From positions 992,001 to 1,056,000 of the forward strand of contig NZ_OOHJ01000022.1 in assembly GCF_900323885.1 (NCBI RefSeq): a stretch of DNA of 64,000 bases. Reading direction: 5' to 3'. The position numbers and the translations under genes were made by a program. Position 1 is the stretch's first letter. Every line of letters begins with the position of its first letter. Source of the stretch: [Actinomadura] parvosata subsp. kistnae. GTDB lineage: Bacteria > Actinomycetota > Actinomycetes > Streptosporangiales > Streptosporangiaceae. Positions 53,860-62,774 of the stretch are shown in pieces. The notes under the pieces were generated by a model. That model worked only from the letters and a program-made list of their open reading frames with translations. It did not search any database and was not told the origin of the DNA.

Positions 53860-55349
53860 CAGCCCACGACCACGCCGTAGGCGAACAGGCTGTAGAACAG
53901 CATCCCCAGGTAGAACACCGCGCCGAAGCCGATGATCAGGTTGGACCACCACCTGGGCCTGATCGGTTTGGGCAGCATGCGGTTGTTCACCAGAAGCAGG
54001 GTCACGCAGTACGCGCCCATCGCGAACGTCGACAGGAACGCCAGCGTGTCCAGGATCCCGCTGGGACCGTCGGCGGGGCCGAACAGCAGGATCAGGATGC
54101 CGAAGATGATCACGCCCCAGAGGAAGACGGCGTACAGCTTGGACATGCCGAGCTTCTTGGCCCCGGGGATGAAGTTGTAGGTCATGTCCGCCTGGCCGCG
54201 GGAGAACGAGTCGAACAGGCCCAGCGTGGCGTTCAGGCCGATCAGCGCGATGAACCCGAGGAACACGACCCCGAGAACCGAGCTGCCCGCCGAGGAGACG
54301 GCGTTCGACATCGCGGTCAGCGCCACCTCCCGGTCGTCGCCCTGAATGGCCGTCCGCACCGCCGGGTCGATCCGCACCGCGGCCTGCGCGATCACCGTGA
54401 AGGAGATCGTGACCAGCATCGTGATGCCCCAGAAGAGCAGCAGCGCGTCGAAGGTGACCCAGCGCCGCCAGCCCTTCCACTTGGCCATCTCGGCCGGGTC
54501 CTCGGTGTCGAACATGAACCCGCGGTTGGGCCGCTCCTCCTCCTCGCCCGCGTGGCGCAGCCCGCGGATCTTCGGCTGGTGCACGCCCATGCCGGCCCCG
54601 GAGTCACGCAGGTGCAGCGTGTACCACATCTGCTGCATGCCGGAGGGGCCGGCGAAGGCGCAGGCGCCGACGATGACCGGGAACCAGGCGGCCGACATGG
54701 CCTCCGGCGGCAGGTAACCGAAGGAGAACATGCCGCTGATCGTGGTGACCACGTCGCCCCAGGAGCCCACCATGGCGGCGACCACGGCGGTGCCGAGCAC
54801 GAGCGCCCCGATGAGCAGGGAGAGCACGTTCTCCAGCAGGTTGTAGATCACCTTGGCGAGGGTGAAGACCACGCCGACGAGGATCAACCCGGCGATCGCG
54901 GTCACCACCCAGGGGATGCCGGTGATCTCCTCGAACGCCGCCGCGCCCGCCGACAGGTGTCCCGGCCAGATGTAGACGGCGATCGCCACGATGAAGAAGA
55001 ACCACATCAGCGGCTTGAACACCCGGGCCGCGCCGGAGAAGATGCTCTCCCCCGTGGCCATGGCGTACCGGGCCATCTCCAGCATCACCACGGCCTGGAG
55101 GGTGACGCCGATCAGGAACAGCCATCTGATCTCGGGCCCGAACAGCAGCACCAGCCGCGGCCACATGTACGACTCGCCCATGCCCACGCCCAGGGCGACG
55201 AGGAACACCGTCGGCCCGAGAATGTGCACCGAGGGAGGCGCGTCGGGGAGCTTCCTGATGGGCATCGGCTCGAGCCGGCCCGCTTTCCATACTCGTTGAT
55301 CCTCGACCGGCGGCGTGGCCGTCGCCGGTGGTGTGTTCGATGTGTCCAC
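53859..55349 (-). CDS. Nramp-related membrane transporter lacking the metal-site motif
   Basis: A 496-residue protein with about 11-12 helices of the Nramp (LeuT-fold) superfamily. The first helix reads GPTVFLVALGVGMGESYMWP, where metal-transporting Nramps have the DPGN metal ligands. Helix 6 has CAFAGPSGMQQMWYTLH in place of the usual Met-Pro-His pattern. The substrate is therefore probably not a bare divalent metal. Its position behind oxc-frc-acs suggests a role in oxalate or metal-oxalate handling. The gap of about 80 bp to the upstream gene shows no operator. Confidence 0.7.
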   Translation of the reverse strand: MDTSNTPPATATPPVEDQRVWKAGRLEPMPIRKLPDAPPSVHILGPTVFLVALGVGMGESYMWPRLVLLFGPEIRWLFLIGVTLQAVVMLEMARYAMATGESIFSGAARVFKPLMWFFFIVAIAVYIWPGHLSAGAAAFEEITGIPWVVTAIAGLILVGVVFTLAKVIYNLLENVLSLLIGALVLGTAVVAAMVGSWGDVVTTISGMFSFGYLPPEAMSAAWFPVIVGACAFAGPSGMQQMWYTLHLRDSGAGMGVHQPKIRGLRHAGEEEERPNRGFMFDTEDPAEMAKWKGWRRWVTFDALLLFWGITMLVTISFTVIAQAAVRIDPAVRTAIQGDDREVALTAMSNAVSSAGSSVLGVVFLGFIALIGLNATLGLFDSFSRGQADMTYNFIPGAKKLGMSKLYAVFLWGVIIFGILILLFGPADGPSGILDTLAFLSTFAMGAYCVTLLLVNNRMLPKPIRPRWWSNLIIGFGAVFYLGMLFYSLFAYGVVVG

Positions 55350-55428
55350 CTACGGACCTCCTGGGGGGTTGTTGCCTTCCTCTGCGCCCCGAATTGCCCC
55401 CTCGCCTGGCGCTGCTGTGGCTCGGCTC

Positions 55429-57543
55429 TTAGCCCAGCAGCCCGGCCGCCCTGGCCCAGCGGTACTTCGCACCGAGGACCGCCACGGGCTTTTCCGTCGT
55501 GTACGGGTACGCGACCACGCCGTGCTCGAACAGGTACTCGCTGGCCTCCTCAACCTCGGTGTCGCCGGCCAGTGACGCCACGACCGGCTTGATGTTGCCC
55601 TTCGCCCGCTCCTCCGCCACGACGCGCGCGATGAGCTCGGCGAAGACCATCGGCGGCGTCACGATCGTGTGCCAGTAGCCCAGGACCAGCGCGTGGATGC
55701 GCTCGTCGGCCAGGCCGAGGCGGACCGTGTTCTCGTAGGTCGAGGGTGGCTCGCCGCCGGTGATGTCGATGGGGTTGCCCGCCGCGCCGAACGGCGGGAT
55801 GTACGCGCGGAACGCCTGGTCCAGGTCCTCGGGGATGTCCATGAGGGTCAGCCCGGCGTCCACGATGGCGTCGGACAGCAGCACGCCTGAGCCGCCCGCG
55901 CCGGTGATGATGACGACGTTCTCGCCCTTGGGCGCCGGCAGGATCGGCAGCGCGCGGGCGTACTCCAGCATGTCGTTGAGTCCGGGGGCGCGCACGACGC
56001 CGGCCTGGCGCAGGATGTCGTCGTAGACCTTGTCGTCGCCGGCGAGGGCGCCGGTGTGCGAGCCGGCGGCGCGCGCGCCCATGGCGGTGCGCCCGGCCTT
56101 GAGCACGATGACCGGCTTCTCCTTGACCACGCGGCGGGCGGCCTCGACGAAGCCGCGCCCGTCCTTGAGGTCTTCGAGGTGCATGGCGACGGCCTTGGTG
56201 TTGTCGTCCTGCTCGAAGAAGGTGAGCAGGTCGTCCTCGTCCACGTCGGCCTTGTTGCCGACGCCGACGATGGCGGAGACGCCCATCTTGGTGGTGCGGC
56301 TGAAGCCGAGGATGGCCATGCCGATGCCGCCGCTCTGGGAGGTCAGGGCCACGCTGCCGCGCACGTCGTACGGGGTGCAGAAGGTCGCGCAGAGGTTCTC
56401 CGGCGTGTAGTAGTAGCCGTAGATGTTGGGCCCGAGCATGCGCACGCCGTGCCGGCGGGCGATCTCGACGATCTCCTTCTGGCCCTCGACGTTCCCGGTC
56501 TCGGCGAACCCGGAGGGGATCATGACGGCGCCGGCGACGCCTTTCTCGCCGACCTCCTCCAGCGCGGGCGCGACGAACTTGGCGGGGATCGCGAAGACGG
56601 CCACGTCCACCTCGCCGGGCACGTCCGCGACGCTCTTGTACGCCTTGAGCCCCATGATCTCGTCGGCCTTGGGGTTGATCGGGTAGATCTGCCCCTGGTA
56701 GCCGCCGTTGATGAGGTTCTTCATGACCGAGTTGCCGATCTTGCCGGTCTCGGCGGAGGCGCCGATGACGGCGACGGCGCGCGGCTTGAAGATGCGGTTC
56801 ATCTGCCGCAGGATCTCCTCGCGCGGCAGCCGCTCGATCTCGGCGGGCGGCTCGCCGATGAGGATGCGCACGTCGGCGGCGACGGCGCCGCTGGCGTCGG
56901 CGAAGACGGGGTTGAGGTCGACCTCGGTGATCTCGGGGTGGTCGGTGACGAGCCTGCCGACGCGCTCGATCAGCGCCGCCAGCGCCTGCCTGTTCGCGGG
57001 CTCGGCCCCACGGGCACCACGCAGAACCTCGGCCGCTCTGATGTCGTCCAGCATCCTGAGCGCATCATCACCCGAAACCGGGGCAAGCCGGAAGGTCACG
57101 TCCTTGAGTACTTCGACCAGGACACCGCCGAGGCCGAACGCGATGACCTTGCCGAAGGTCGGGTCGGTGACCGCGCCCACGATGACCTCGTGGCCGCCGC
57201 CGACGAGCTGCTGCACCTGGATGCCGTCGATCCTCGCGCCGGGGTTGTGGGCGCGGGCGTTGGCCAGGATCGTCTCGTAGCCGGCCCGTACCTCCTCCTC
57301 GGTCTTCAGGCCGACCAGCACGCCGCCGGCGTCGGTCTTGTGCAGGATGTCCGGCGAGACGATCTTCAGGACGACCGGCAGCCCGATCTCCCCCGCCAGC
57401 CGCGCCGCCTCGTCGGCCGAGCCGGCCAGGCCCTCGCCCGGGGTGGCGATGCCGTACTCCTGGCACAGCTCCCGCCCCTCCGGAGCGGTCAGTGCGGTGC
57501 GCCCCTCGGCGAGCGCTTTCTCGATGACTTCCCTGGCGCCCAC
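55429..57543 (-). CDS. Acyl-CoA synthetase (ADP-forming), fused alpha-beta type
   Basis: A 704-residue protein in the acetate-CoA ligase (ADP-forming) family. Order is reversed from the common one: an N-terminal ATP-grasp domain (EIGLPVVLKIVSPDILHKTDAGGV, about 30-55, split at the loop) precedes the CoA-binding domain (VAVIGASAETGKIGNSVMKNL) and the ligase domain with the phospho-His region (ARAAGSHTGALAG). It could convert formyl- or acetyl-CoA to the acid with ATP formation, or activate oxalate. It directly follows frc with no gap. Confidence 0.85.
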   Translation of the reverse strand: MGAREVIEKALAEGRTALTAPEGRELCQEYGIATPGEGLAGSADEAARLAGEIGLPVVLKIVSPDILHKTDAGGVLVGLKTEEEVRAGYETILANARAHNPGARIDGIQVQQLVGGGHEVIVGAVTDPTFGKVIAFGLGGVLVEVLKDVTFRLAPVSGDDALRMLDDIRAAEVLRGARGAEPANRQALAALIERVGRLVTDHPEITEVDLNPVFADASGAVAADVRILIGEPPAEIERLPREEILRQMNRIFKPRAVAVIGASAETGKIGNSVMKNLINGGYQGQIYPINPKADEIMGLKAYKSVADVPGEVDVAVFAIPAKFVAPALEEVGEKGVAGAVMIPSGFAETGNVEGQKEIVEIARRHGVRMLGPNIYGYYYTPENLCATFCTPYDVRGSVALTSQSGGIGMAILGFSRTTKMGVSAIVGVGNKADVDEDDLLTFFEQDDNTKAVAMHLEDLKDGRGFVEAARRVVKEKPVIVLKAGRTAMGARAAGSHTGALAGDDKVYDDILRQAGVVRAPGLNDMLEYARALPILPAPKGENVVIITGAGGSGVLLSDAIVDAGLTLMDIPEDLDQAFRAYIPPFGAAGNPIDITGGEPPSTYENTVRLGLADERIHALVLGYWHTIVTPPMVFAELIARVVAEERAKGNIKPVVASLAGDTEVEEASEYLFEHGVVAYPYTTEKPVAVLGAKYRWARAAGLLG

Positions 57544-58767
57544 TTAGATGACTCCGTTCGTCTTCAGCTCCGCCAGCTCGTCCGCGCTCACGCCGAGCTC
57601 GCCGTAGATCTCCTGGTTGTGCTCGCCCAGCAGGGGCGGCGTGCGCACCTCGACCGGCGAGTCCGACAGCTGCAGCGGGCTGCCCACGGTCACGAACTCG
57701 CCGCGCGTCGGATGCTCGACCCTGACGACGATGCCCTCCTCGCGCAGGCTCTCGTCCTCCACCAGCTCCTTCGTGGACAGGATCGGCCCGCACGGGATGT
57801 TCTCGGCGTTCAGCCGGTCCAGCACCGCCCACTTGTCGTGCTGGATCGTCCACTCCTCGATGAGCTGGAACATCTTGTCCAGCTTCGGCAGCCGCGCCTC
57901 CGGCGTCGCCCACTCGGGGTCGTCGGCCAGCTCCGGGCGGCCGATGATGCTCGCGATCGGCTTCCAGCCGACCGGCTGCACGATGACGTAGATGTAGTCG
58001 TTCGGGCCGCCGGGGGCGCAGCGCACCGCCCAGCCCGGCTGGCCGCCGCCGCTGGCGTTGCCCGAGCGCGGCACCTCGTCCCCGAACGTCTTGTTCGGGT
58101 ACTCGCGCAGCGGCCCGTGCGCCAGGCGCTGCTGGTCGCGCAGCTTCACGCGGCACAGGTTCAGCACGGCGTGCTGCATGGCCACCTGCACGCGCTGCCC
58201 GCGCCCCGACTGCTCGCGCTGGTAGAGGGCCGCCAGGATGCCGGCCACCGCGTGGATGCCGGTGCCCGAGTCGCCGATCTGCGCGCCCGTCGCCAGCGGC
58301 GGGCCCTCCTCGAAGCCCGTCGTGCTCATCGAGCCGCCCATCGCCTGGGCGATCACCTCGTACGCCTTGAACTTCGCGTACCTGCCCGGGCCGAAGCCCT
58401 TGATCGAGGCGTAGATGAGGCGCGGGTTCAGCTCCTGGAGCCGCTCCCAGGGGAAGCCCATGCGGTCGACCGCTCCCGGCCCGAAGTTCTCCACCAGGAT
58501 GTCGGCGCTCTTCACCAGCTCGGTGAAGATCTCCTTGCCGCGCTCGCTCTTCATGTTGAGGGTGATGCTGCGCTTGTTGCAGTTGAGCATCGTGAAGTAG
58601 AGGCTGTCGACGTCGGGCAGGTCGCGGAGCTGCTGCCGGGTGATGTCGCCGGTGGGGGCCTCCAGCTTGACCACGTCGGCGCCCAGCCACGCGAGCAGCT
58701 GGGTGGCCGACGGGCCGGACTGGACATGGGTCATGTCGAGGACGCGGACACCTTCGAGAGCCTTCAT
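57544..58767 (-). CDS. frc: Formyl-CoA:oxalate CoA-transferase
   Basis: A 407-residue class III CoA-transferase. Many stretches match the Oxalobacter enzyme: VDSLYFTMLNCNKRSI, NFGPGAVDRMGF, NLCRVKLRDQQRL, and SGNASGGGQPGW, the glycine-rich lid. The catalytic Asp lies in TGAQIGDSGTG (about residue 167). It transfers CoA from formyl-CoA (or succinyl-CoA) to oxalate. It lies 13 bp after the decarboxylase-position gene, so both are in one operon under the operator at 60497. Confidence 0.93.
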   Translation of the reverse strand: MKALEGVRVLDMTHVQSGPSATQLLAWLGADVVKLEAPTGDITRQQLRDLPDVDSLYFTMLNCNKRSITLNMKSERGKEIFTELVKSADILVENFGPGAVDRMGFPWERLQELNPRLIYASIKGFGPGRYAKFKAYEVIAQAMGGSMSTTGFEEGPPLATGAQIGDSGTGIHAVAGILAALYQREQSGRGQRVQVAMQHAVLNLCRVKLRDQQRLAHGPLREYPNKTFGDEVPRSGNASGGGQPGWAVRCAPGGPNDYIYVIVQPVGWKPIASIIGRPELADDPEWATPEARLPKLDKMFQLIEEWTIQHDKWAVLDRLNAENIPCGPILSTKELVEDESLREEGIVVRVEHPTRGEFVTVGSPLQLSDSPVEVRTPPLLGEHNQEIYGELGVSADELAELKTNGVI

Positions 58768-58780
58768 CTCTGCGTTTCCC

Positions 58781-60451
58781 CTACTTGTACATGGTCTGGT
58801 TCATGGTTCCGGGGGCGTACACCTCTGGGTCGACCCAGACGTTGATCAGCGACGGCTTGCCCGACTGGCGGGCCCGCTCCAGCGCGGGGCGGATCTCGGC
58901 CGGGTCGCGGACCTCCTCGCCGTAGCCGCCGAGCAGCTTGGCGAACTCGCCGTAGCGGATGTCGCCGAGCGTGTTGCCGACGCGGGCGCGGTCCTGGCCG
59001 TACTTGGCGGCCTGGCCGTAGCGGATCTGGTTCATCGAGGAGTTGTTGCCGATGACGCCGATGAACGGCAGGTCGAAGCGGACCATCGTCTCGAAGTCCC
59101 AGCCCGTCAGGCTGAAGGCGCCGTCGCCGAACAGGCACAGCACCTCCTTGTCGCGCCGCGCCTGCTTGGCGGCCATCGCGAACGCCATGCCGACGCCGAG
59201 CGTGCCGAGCGGGCCCGGGTCCATCCAGTGGCCGGGCGACTTCGGCTGCACGACCTGGCCCGAGAAGGTGACGATGTCGCCGCCGTCGCCGATGTAGATG
59301 GTGTCCTCGGTCAGGAACTCGTTGATCTCGTGGACGAGCCGGTAGGGGTCGATGGGCTGGGCGCCGGACAGCTGGCGGGGCAGGCGCTTCTCGTACGCCT
59401 GCGTCTCGACGTTGCGCAGCTCCTCCAGCCACTCCTTGCGGCGGGCGGCGCCGTTCTCGATGCGGCCGCTGGCGGCCTGCGCGGCGGCCGACAGGATGAG
59501 GCCGGCGTCGCCGACGATGCCGAGGTCGATGTCGCGGTTCTTGCCGACCGTGCGGTAGTCGAGGTCGATCTGGACGACCTTCGCCGTCGGCGACAGGCGC
59601 TTGCCGTAACCCATCCGGAAGTCGAACGGCGTGCCGACGATGATGATGAGGTCGGCCTCGGTGAAGGCGTACCTGCGGCTGAGCTGGAAGTGGTGCGGGT
59701 CGCCGGGCGGGAGCGTGCCGCGGCCCGAGCCGTTCATGTACGCGGGCACGTTCAGCGACCGGACGAAGTCGATGGCCGCGTCGGTCGCCCGGCACGTCCA
59801 GACCTGGCTGCCGAGCAGGATGCACGGCTTCTCGGCGTGCGCGAGCAGGTCGGCCAGCCGCTCGATGGCCTCCGGGTCGCCCTGCTGGCGGGTGGAGGCG
59901 CGGTAGTGGCCGGCCTTGGGGATGCGGGCCTTCTCGAGGGGCACCTTCGCGTCGAGCACGTCGCGCGGGATCTCCAGGAACGAGGGCCCGGGCGCGCCGT
60001 GGTAGCACTCGCGGAAGGCCATCGACACGATGTCGGCCACCCGCTCCGTGCTGGGCACCGTGGCCGCGAACTTGGTGATCGGGGTCATCATGTCCACGTG
60101 CGGCAGGTCCTGCAGCGAGCCCATCTTGTGCTGGCTCAGGGCGCCCTGGCCGCCGATGAGCAACATCGGGCTCTCCGCGCGGAAGGCGTTGGCCACGCCG
60201 GTCACCGCGTCGGTCGTGCCCGGGCCCGCCGTGACCACCGCGCAGCCCGGCTTGCCGGTGATGCGCGCGTAGCCGTCGGCGGCGTGCGCGGCCACCTGCT
60301 CGTGGCGTACGTCGATGACCTCGATGCCCTCATCGACGCAGCCGTCGTAGATATCGATGATGTGGCCGCCGCAGAGCGTGTAGATCACGTCCACGCCCTC
60401 GGCCTTGAGTGCCTTGGCTACGAGATGACCACCGGAGATCGTTTCCGACAT
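58781..60451 (-). CDS. ThDP-dependent oxalyl-CoA decarboxylase/2-hydroxyacyl-CoA lyase-type enzyme
   Basis: A 556-residue ThDP enzyme. The catalytic Glu is present (DVRHEQVAAHAADGYARI). The ThDP/Mg motif is FGDGAFSLTGWDFE...NNSSMNQ (about 440-470). Context (frc downstream, formate dehydrogenase beyond) makes oxalyl-CoA decarboxylase the best role. However, the N-terminal loop is CGGHIIDIYDG, not GVVGIP, and the C-terminal residues of Oxalobacter Oxc (SRIK region) are missing, with APGTMNQTMYK instead. It may be a separate lineage or prefer another acyl-CoA. ATG at 60451 or 60454. Confidence 0.75.
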   Translation of the reverse strand: MSETISGGHLVAKALKAEGVDVIYTLCGGHIIDIYDGCVDEGIEVIDVRHEQVAAHAADGYARITGKPGCAVVTAGPGTTDAVTGVANAFRAESPMLLIGGQGALSQHKMGSLQDLPHVDMMTPITKFAATVPSTERVADIVSMAFRECYHGAPGPSFLEIPRDVLDAKVPLEKARIPKAGHYRASTRQQGDPEAIERLADLLAHAEKPCILLGSQVWTCRATDAAIDFVRSLNVPAYMNGSGRGTLPPGDPHHFQLSRRYAFTEADLIIIVGTPFDFRMGYGKRLSPTAKVVQIDLDYRTVGKNRDIDLGIVGDAGLILSAAAQAASGRIENGAARRKEWLEELRNVETQAYEKRLPRQLSGAQPIDPYRLVHEINEFLTEDTIYIGDGGDIVTFSGQVVQPKSPGHWMDPGPLGTLGVGMAFAMAAKQARRDKEVLCLFGDGAFSLTGWDFETMVRFDLPFIGVIGNNSSMNQIRYGQAAKYGQDRARVGNTLGDIRYGEFAKLLGGYGEEVRDPAEIRPALERARQSGKPSLINVWVDPEVYAPGTMNQTMYK

Positions 60452-60490
60452 CATGCCACCCTTTCCCGGGGACGAAATGCTGTCTTCCGC

Positions 60491-60507
60491 ATACTGCATA
60501 CCGTATG
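60491..60507 (-). promoter_or_regulatory. ATAC-N-GTAT operator before the oxc-frc operon
   Basis: CATACCGTATG (60497-60507) is a perfect odd palindrome. An extra half-site (atactgcat) lies adjacent at 60491-60499. It is about 45 bp upstream of the decarboxylase start. Confidence 0.82.
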
Positions 60508-60540
60508 AACGCAATGGTTACCCCCTCACCACGAGCCTGT

Positions 60541-61716
60541 CTAGACCCCGGGGGGCAACTCGATCAGTTCGACCTGCTCGCCGGCCCAGCCCGCCGGCAC
60601 CACCGCGAGCGCGTCGGCCAGCGCCGCTCCCCAGAGCGAGCCCGGCCGGTCGTGCCCCACCGGGACCGCGCCCCGCGCCGACCTCCTGACCGGCACCAGC
60701 CGGGTGTCTCTGGGGTGCGTGCGCACCGGCCCGGCCAGGGCGCTGGTCTCCCTGGGGGCGGGCGTGCCGGCCAGCTCGCACAGGACGGGAGCGAGCAGGG
60801 TGAGCGCGGCGGCCAGGGCCGCGAACGGGTTGCCCGGCAGGCCCACGAGGAGCCGCCCGCCGGGCAGGCGGGCCAGGAGCTGCGGGTGGCCGGGGCGCAC
60901 GGCGACGCCGTCCACGAGCACGTCGGCGCCCAGGTCGCCGAGCACGGCCCGCAGGTGGTCGGCGGGCCCCTGGGAGGAGGCGCCGCACACCACCACGACA
61001 TCGCCTGGCGAGCCCAGCGCGGCGTGCAGTGCTTGCGGGCCGTCCGGCAGCGTGATCACGTCCGTGACGCGCCCGCCGGCCCACCGCACGAGCCCCGGCA
61101 GGAACGGCCCGATCGCGTCGCGCACCCGCCCCGGGCCCGGCAGCCCCTCCGTCACCACCTCGTCGCCCGTCACGAGCACCGCCACCTGGGGGCGCGGCCG
61201 TACCGGCAGCGTGTCGTGGCCCAGGGCGGCGGCCAGGCCGAGCGCGACCGGCGTCACCACCGCGCCCGCCCCGAGCACGGCCGTGCCCTCGGGGATGTCC
61301 TCGCCGCGCCGCCGCATGTGCCGGCCCGGCTCGGCGGCGCCGTCCACCCGCCCGTCGCCGACGGAGGCCAGCTCCCAGGGCAGCACCGACGACGTCCCCT
61401 CGGGGACGGGCGCGCCGGTGGCGATCTCCACCGCCTCCCCGGCCCGCAGCGGGCCCGCGTGCGGCGCTCCCCCGGCCAGCACCCGCCCGAGCACCCGCCA
61501 CGGCCTCGGGCCCGAGACGGCGTAGCCGTCCATCGCCGCGACGTCCACTCCCGGCACCGGCACGAGGGCGCGCAGCGGCGCCGCCAGCCTGCATCCGAGC
61601 GCGTCCTGGAGCGGCACCTCTCTGGGCTTCAAGGGGCAGGCGGCCCCGGCCGCCAGGGCCCGCGCGGAGCCCCATGACATCGCTTCCACCACTGGTCCAT
61701 GCCTCAGAACAGCCAC
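60541..61716 (-). CDS. moeA: Molybdopterin molybdenumtransferase MoeA
   Basis: A 391-residue protein. Family stretches: PVPGVDVAAMDGYAV (about 55-69), EIATGAPVPEGTSSVLP, RRRGEDI, VLVTGDEVV, and LVGLPGNPFAAL. It inserts molybdate into molybdopterin. The gene lies between the oxc operator and a divergent operator shared with the reductase gene; its probable client is the formate dehydrogenase at 62808. GTG at 61716 has AAGGAG at good spacing; a longer frame starting MEKRGSR is possible but overlaps the operator. Confidence 0.85.
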   Translation of the reverse strand: MAVLRHGPVVEAMSWGSARALAAGAACPLKPREVPLQDALGCRLAAPLRALVPVPGVDVAAMDGYAVSGPRPWRVLGRVLAGGAPHAGPLRAGEAVEIATGAPVPEGTSSVLPWELASVGDGRVDGAAEPGRHMRRRGEDIPEGTAVLGAGAVVTPVALGLAAALGHDTLPVRPRPQVAVLVTGDEVVTEGLPGPGRVRDAIGPFLPGLVRWAGGRVTDVITLPDGPQALHAALGSPGDVVVVCGASSQGPADHLRAVLGDLGADVLVDGVAVRPGHPQLLARLPGGRLLVGLPGNPFAALAAALTLLAPVLCELAGTPAPRETSALAGPVRTHPRDTRLVPVRRSARGAVPVGHDRPGSLWGAALADALAVVPAGWAGEQVELIELPPGV

Positions 61717-61742
61717 CGGCACACTCCTTGACCCGCGTTTTT

Positions 61743-61755
61743 CCATACTGTATAC
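61743..61755. promoter_or_regulatory. ATAC-N-GTAT operator between moeA and the reductase gene
   Basis: ATACTGTAT at 61745-61753, preceded by CC and followed by ACG, lies in the divergent promoter about 40 bp before each start. Confidence 0.82.
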
Positions 61756-61791
61756 GAGATACACGATCCGACGCGAGAACGGGAGCGCAGT

Positions 61792-62769
61792 ATGAAGGTC
61801 GCTGTTCTTGGCGCCGGCGCCATCGGCGCGTACGTGGGGGCCGCTCTCCACAGGGCGGGAGTCGAGGTGCACCTCATCGCGAGAGGCGCGCACCTCGAGG
61901 CGATTCGCCGCGCCGGTGTGCGGGTGCTCACCCCCAGGGGCGACTTCGTCGCCCATCCCCATGCCACCGACGACCCCACCGAGGTCGGGCCGGTGGACCA
62001 CGTCTTCCTGGGCCTCAAGGCGAACAGCTACGCCTCCGCGGGCCCCATGATCCGGCCGCTCCTGCACGGGACCACGAGCATCATCGCCGCGCAGAACGGC
62101 ATCCCGTGGTGGTACTTCCACGGGCTGAAGGGCCCGTACGAGGGCTACCGCATCGAGAGCGTGGACCCGGGCGGAGCGGTGACATCCGCGTTGCCGCTCG
62201 ACCGCGCGATCGGCTGCGTCGTCTACGCTGCGACTGAGATCGAGGAACCAGGCGTGATCCGCCACCTCGAAGGCACCCGGTTCTCCATCGGCGAGCCCAA
62301 CGGGGAGCTGACCGAGCGATGCACGTCATTCAGCCGGGCCGCGGTCGAAGGCGGTCTGAAGTGCCCGGTGGAGCGCGACCTCCGCCGGGACGTCTGGATC
62401 AAACTCATGGGCAACATCGCCTTCAACCCGATCAGCGCGCTGGCCAGGGCCACGATGGCGGGCATCTGCCGCCACGACGGCGCCAGGGAGCTGGTCGTGG
62501 CCATGATGCGGGAGACGGTGGACGTCGCCCGGCGGGTGGGCTGCGACCCGGGCATCTCGATCGAGCGCCGCCTGCGCGGCGCGGAGAAGGCGGGCGAGCA
62601 CAAGACCTCGACCCTCCAGGACCTGGAGAAGGGCAAGCCGCTGGAGCTCGACGTGCTGCTGGCCGCCGTCGTCGAGCTGGCCGACCTCACCGGCGCCGAG
62701 GTGCCGACGCTGAGGGCGATCCACGCGGTGAGCGACCTGCTGAACGAGAACCTTGTTCGTGCGGTCTAG
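61792..62769 (+). CDS. Ketopantoate-reductase-family protein, probable oxalyl-CoA reductase
   Basis: A 325-residue PanE-family NADPH enzyme. VAVLGAGAIGAYVGAALHRAG is the nucleotide fold. FLGLKANSYA gives the LK-N motif, and the catalytic Lys lies in VWIKLMGNIAFNP (about residue 205). GKPLELDVLL and VPTLRAI are family C-terminal features. In Methylobacterium extorquens a PanE homologue (PanE2) reduces oxalyl-CoA to glyoxylate. Here the gene lies in the oxalate island with the same operator, while no pantothenate gene is near. That role, feeding Gcl, is the favoured inference. Confidence 0.8.
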   Translation: MKVAVLGAGAIGAYVGAALHRAGVEVHLIARGAHLEAIRRAGVRVLTPRGDFVAHPHATDDPTEVGPVDHVFLGLKANSYASAGPMIRPLLHGTTSIIAAQNGIPWWYFHGLKGPYEGYRIESVDPGGAVTSALPLDRAIGCVVYAATEIEEPGVIRHLEGTRFSIGEPNGELTERCTSFSRAAVEGGLKCPVERDLRRDVWIKLMGNIAFNPISALARATMAGICRHDGARELVVAMMRETVDVARRVGCDPGISIERRLRGAEKAGEHKTSTLQDLEKGKPLELDVLLAAVVELADLTGAEVPTLRAIHAVSDLLNENLVRAV

Positions 62770-62774
62770 CTCGG

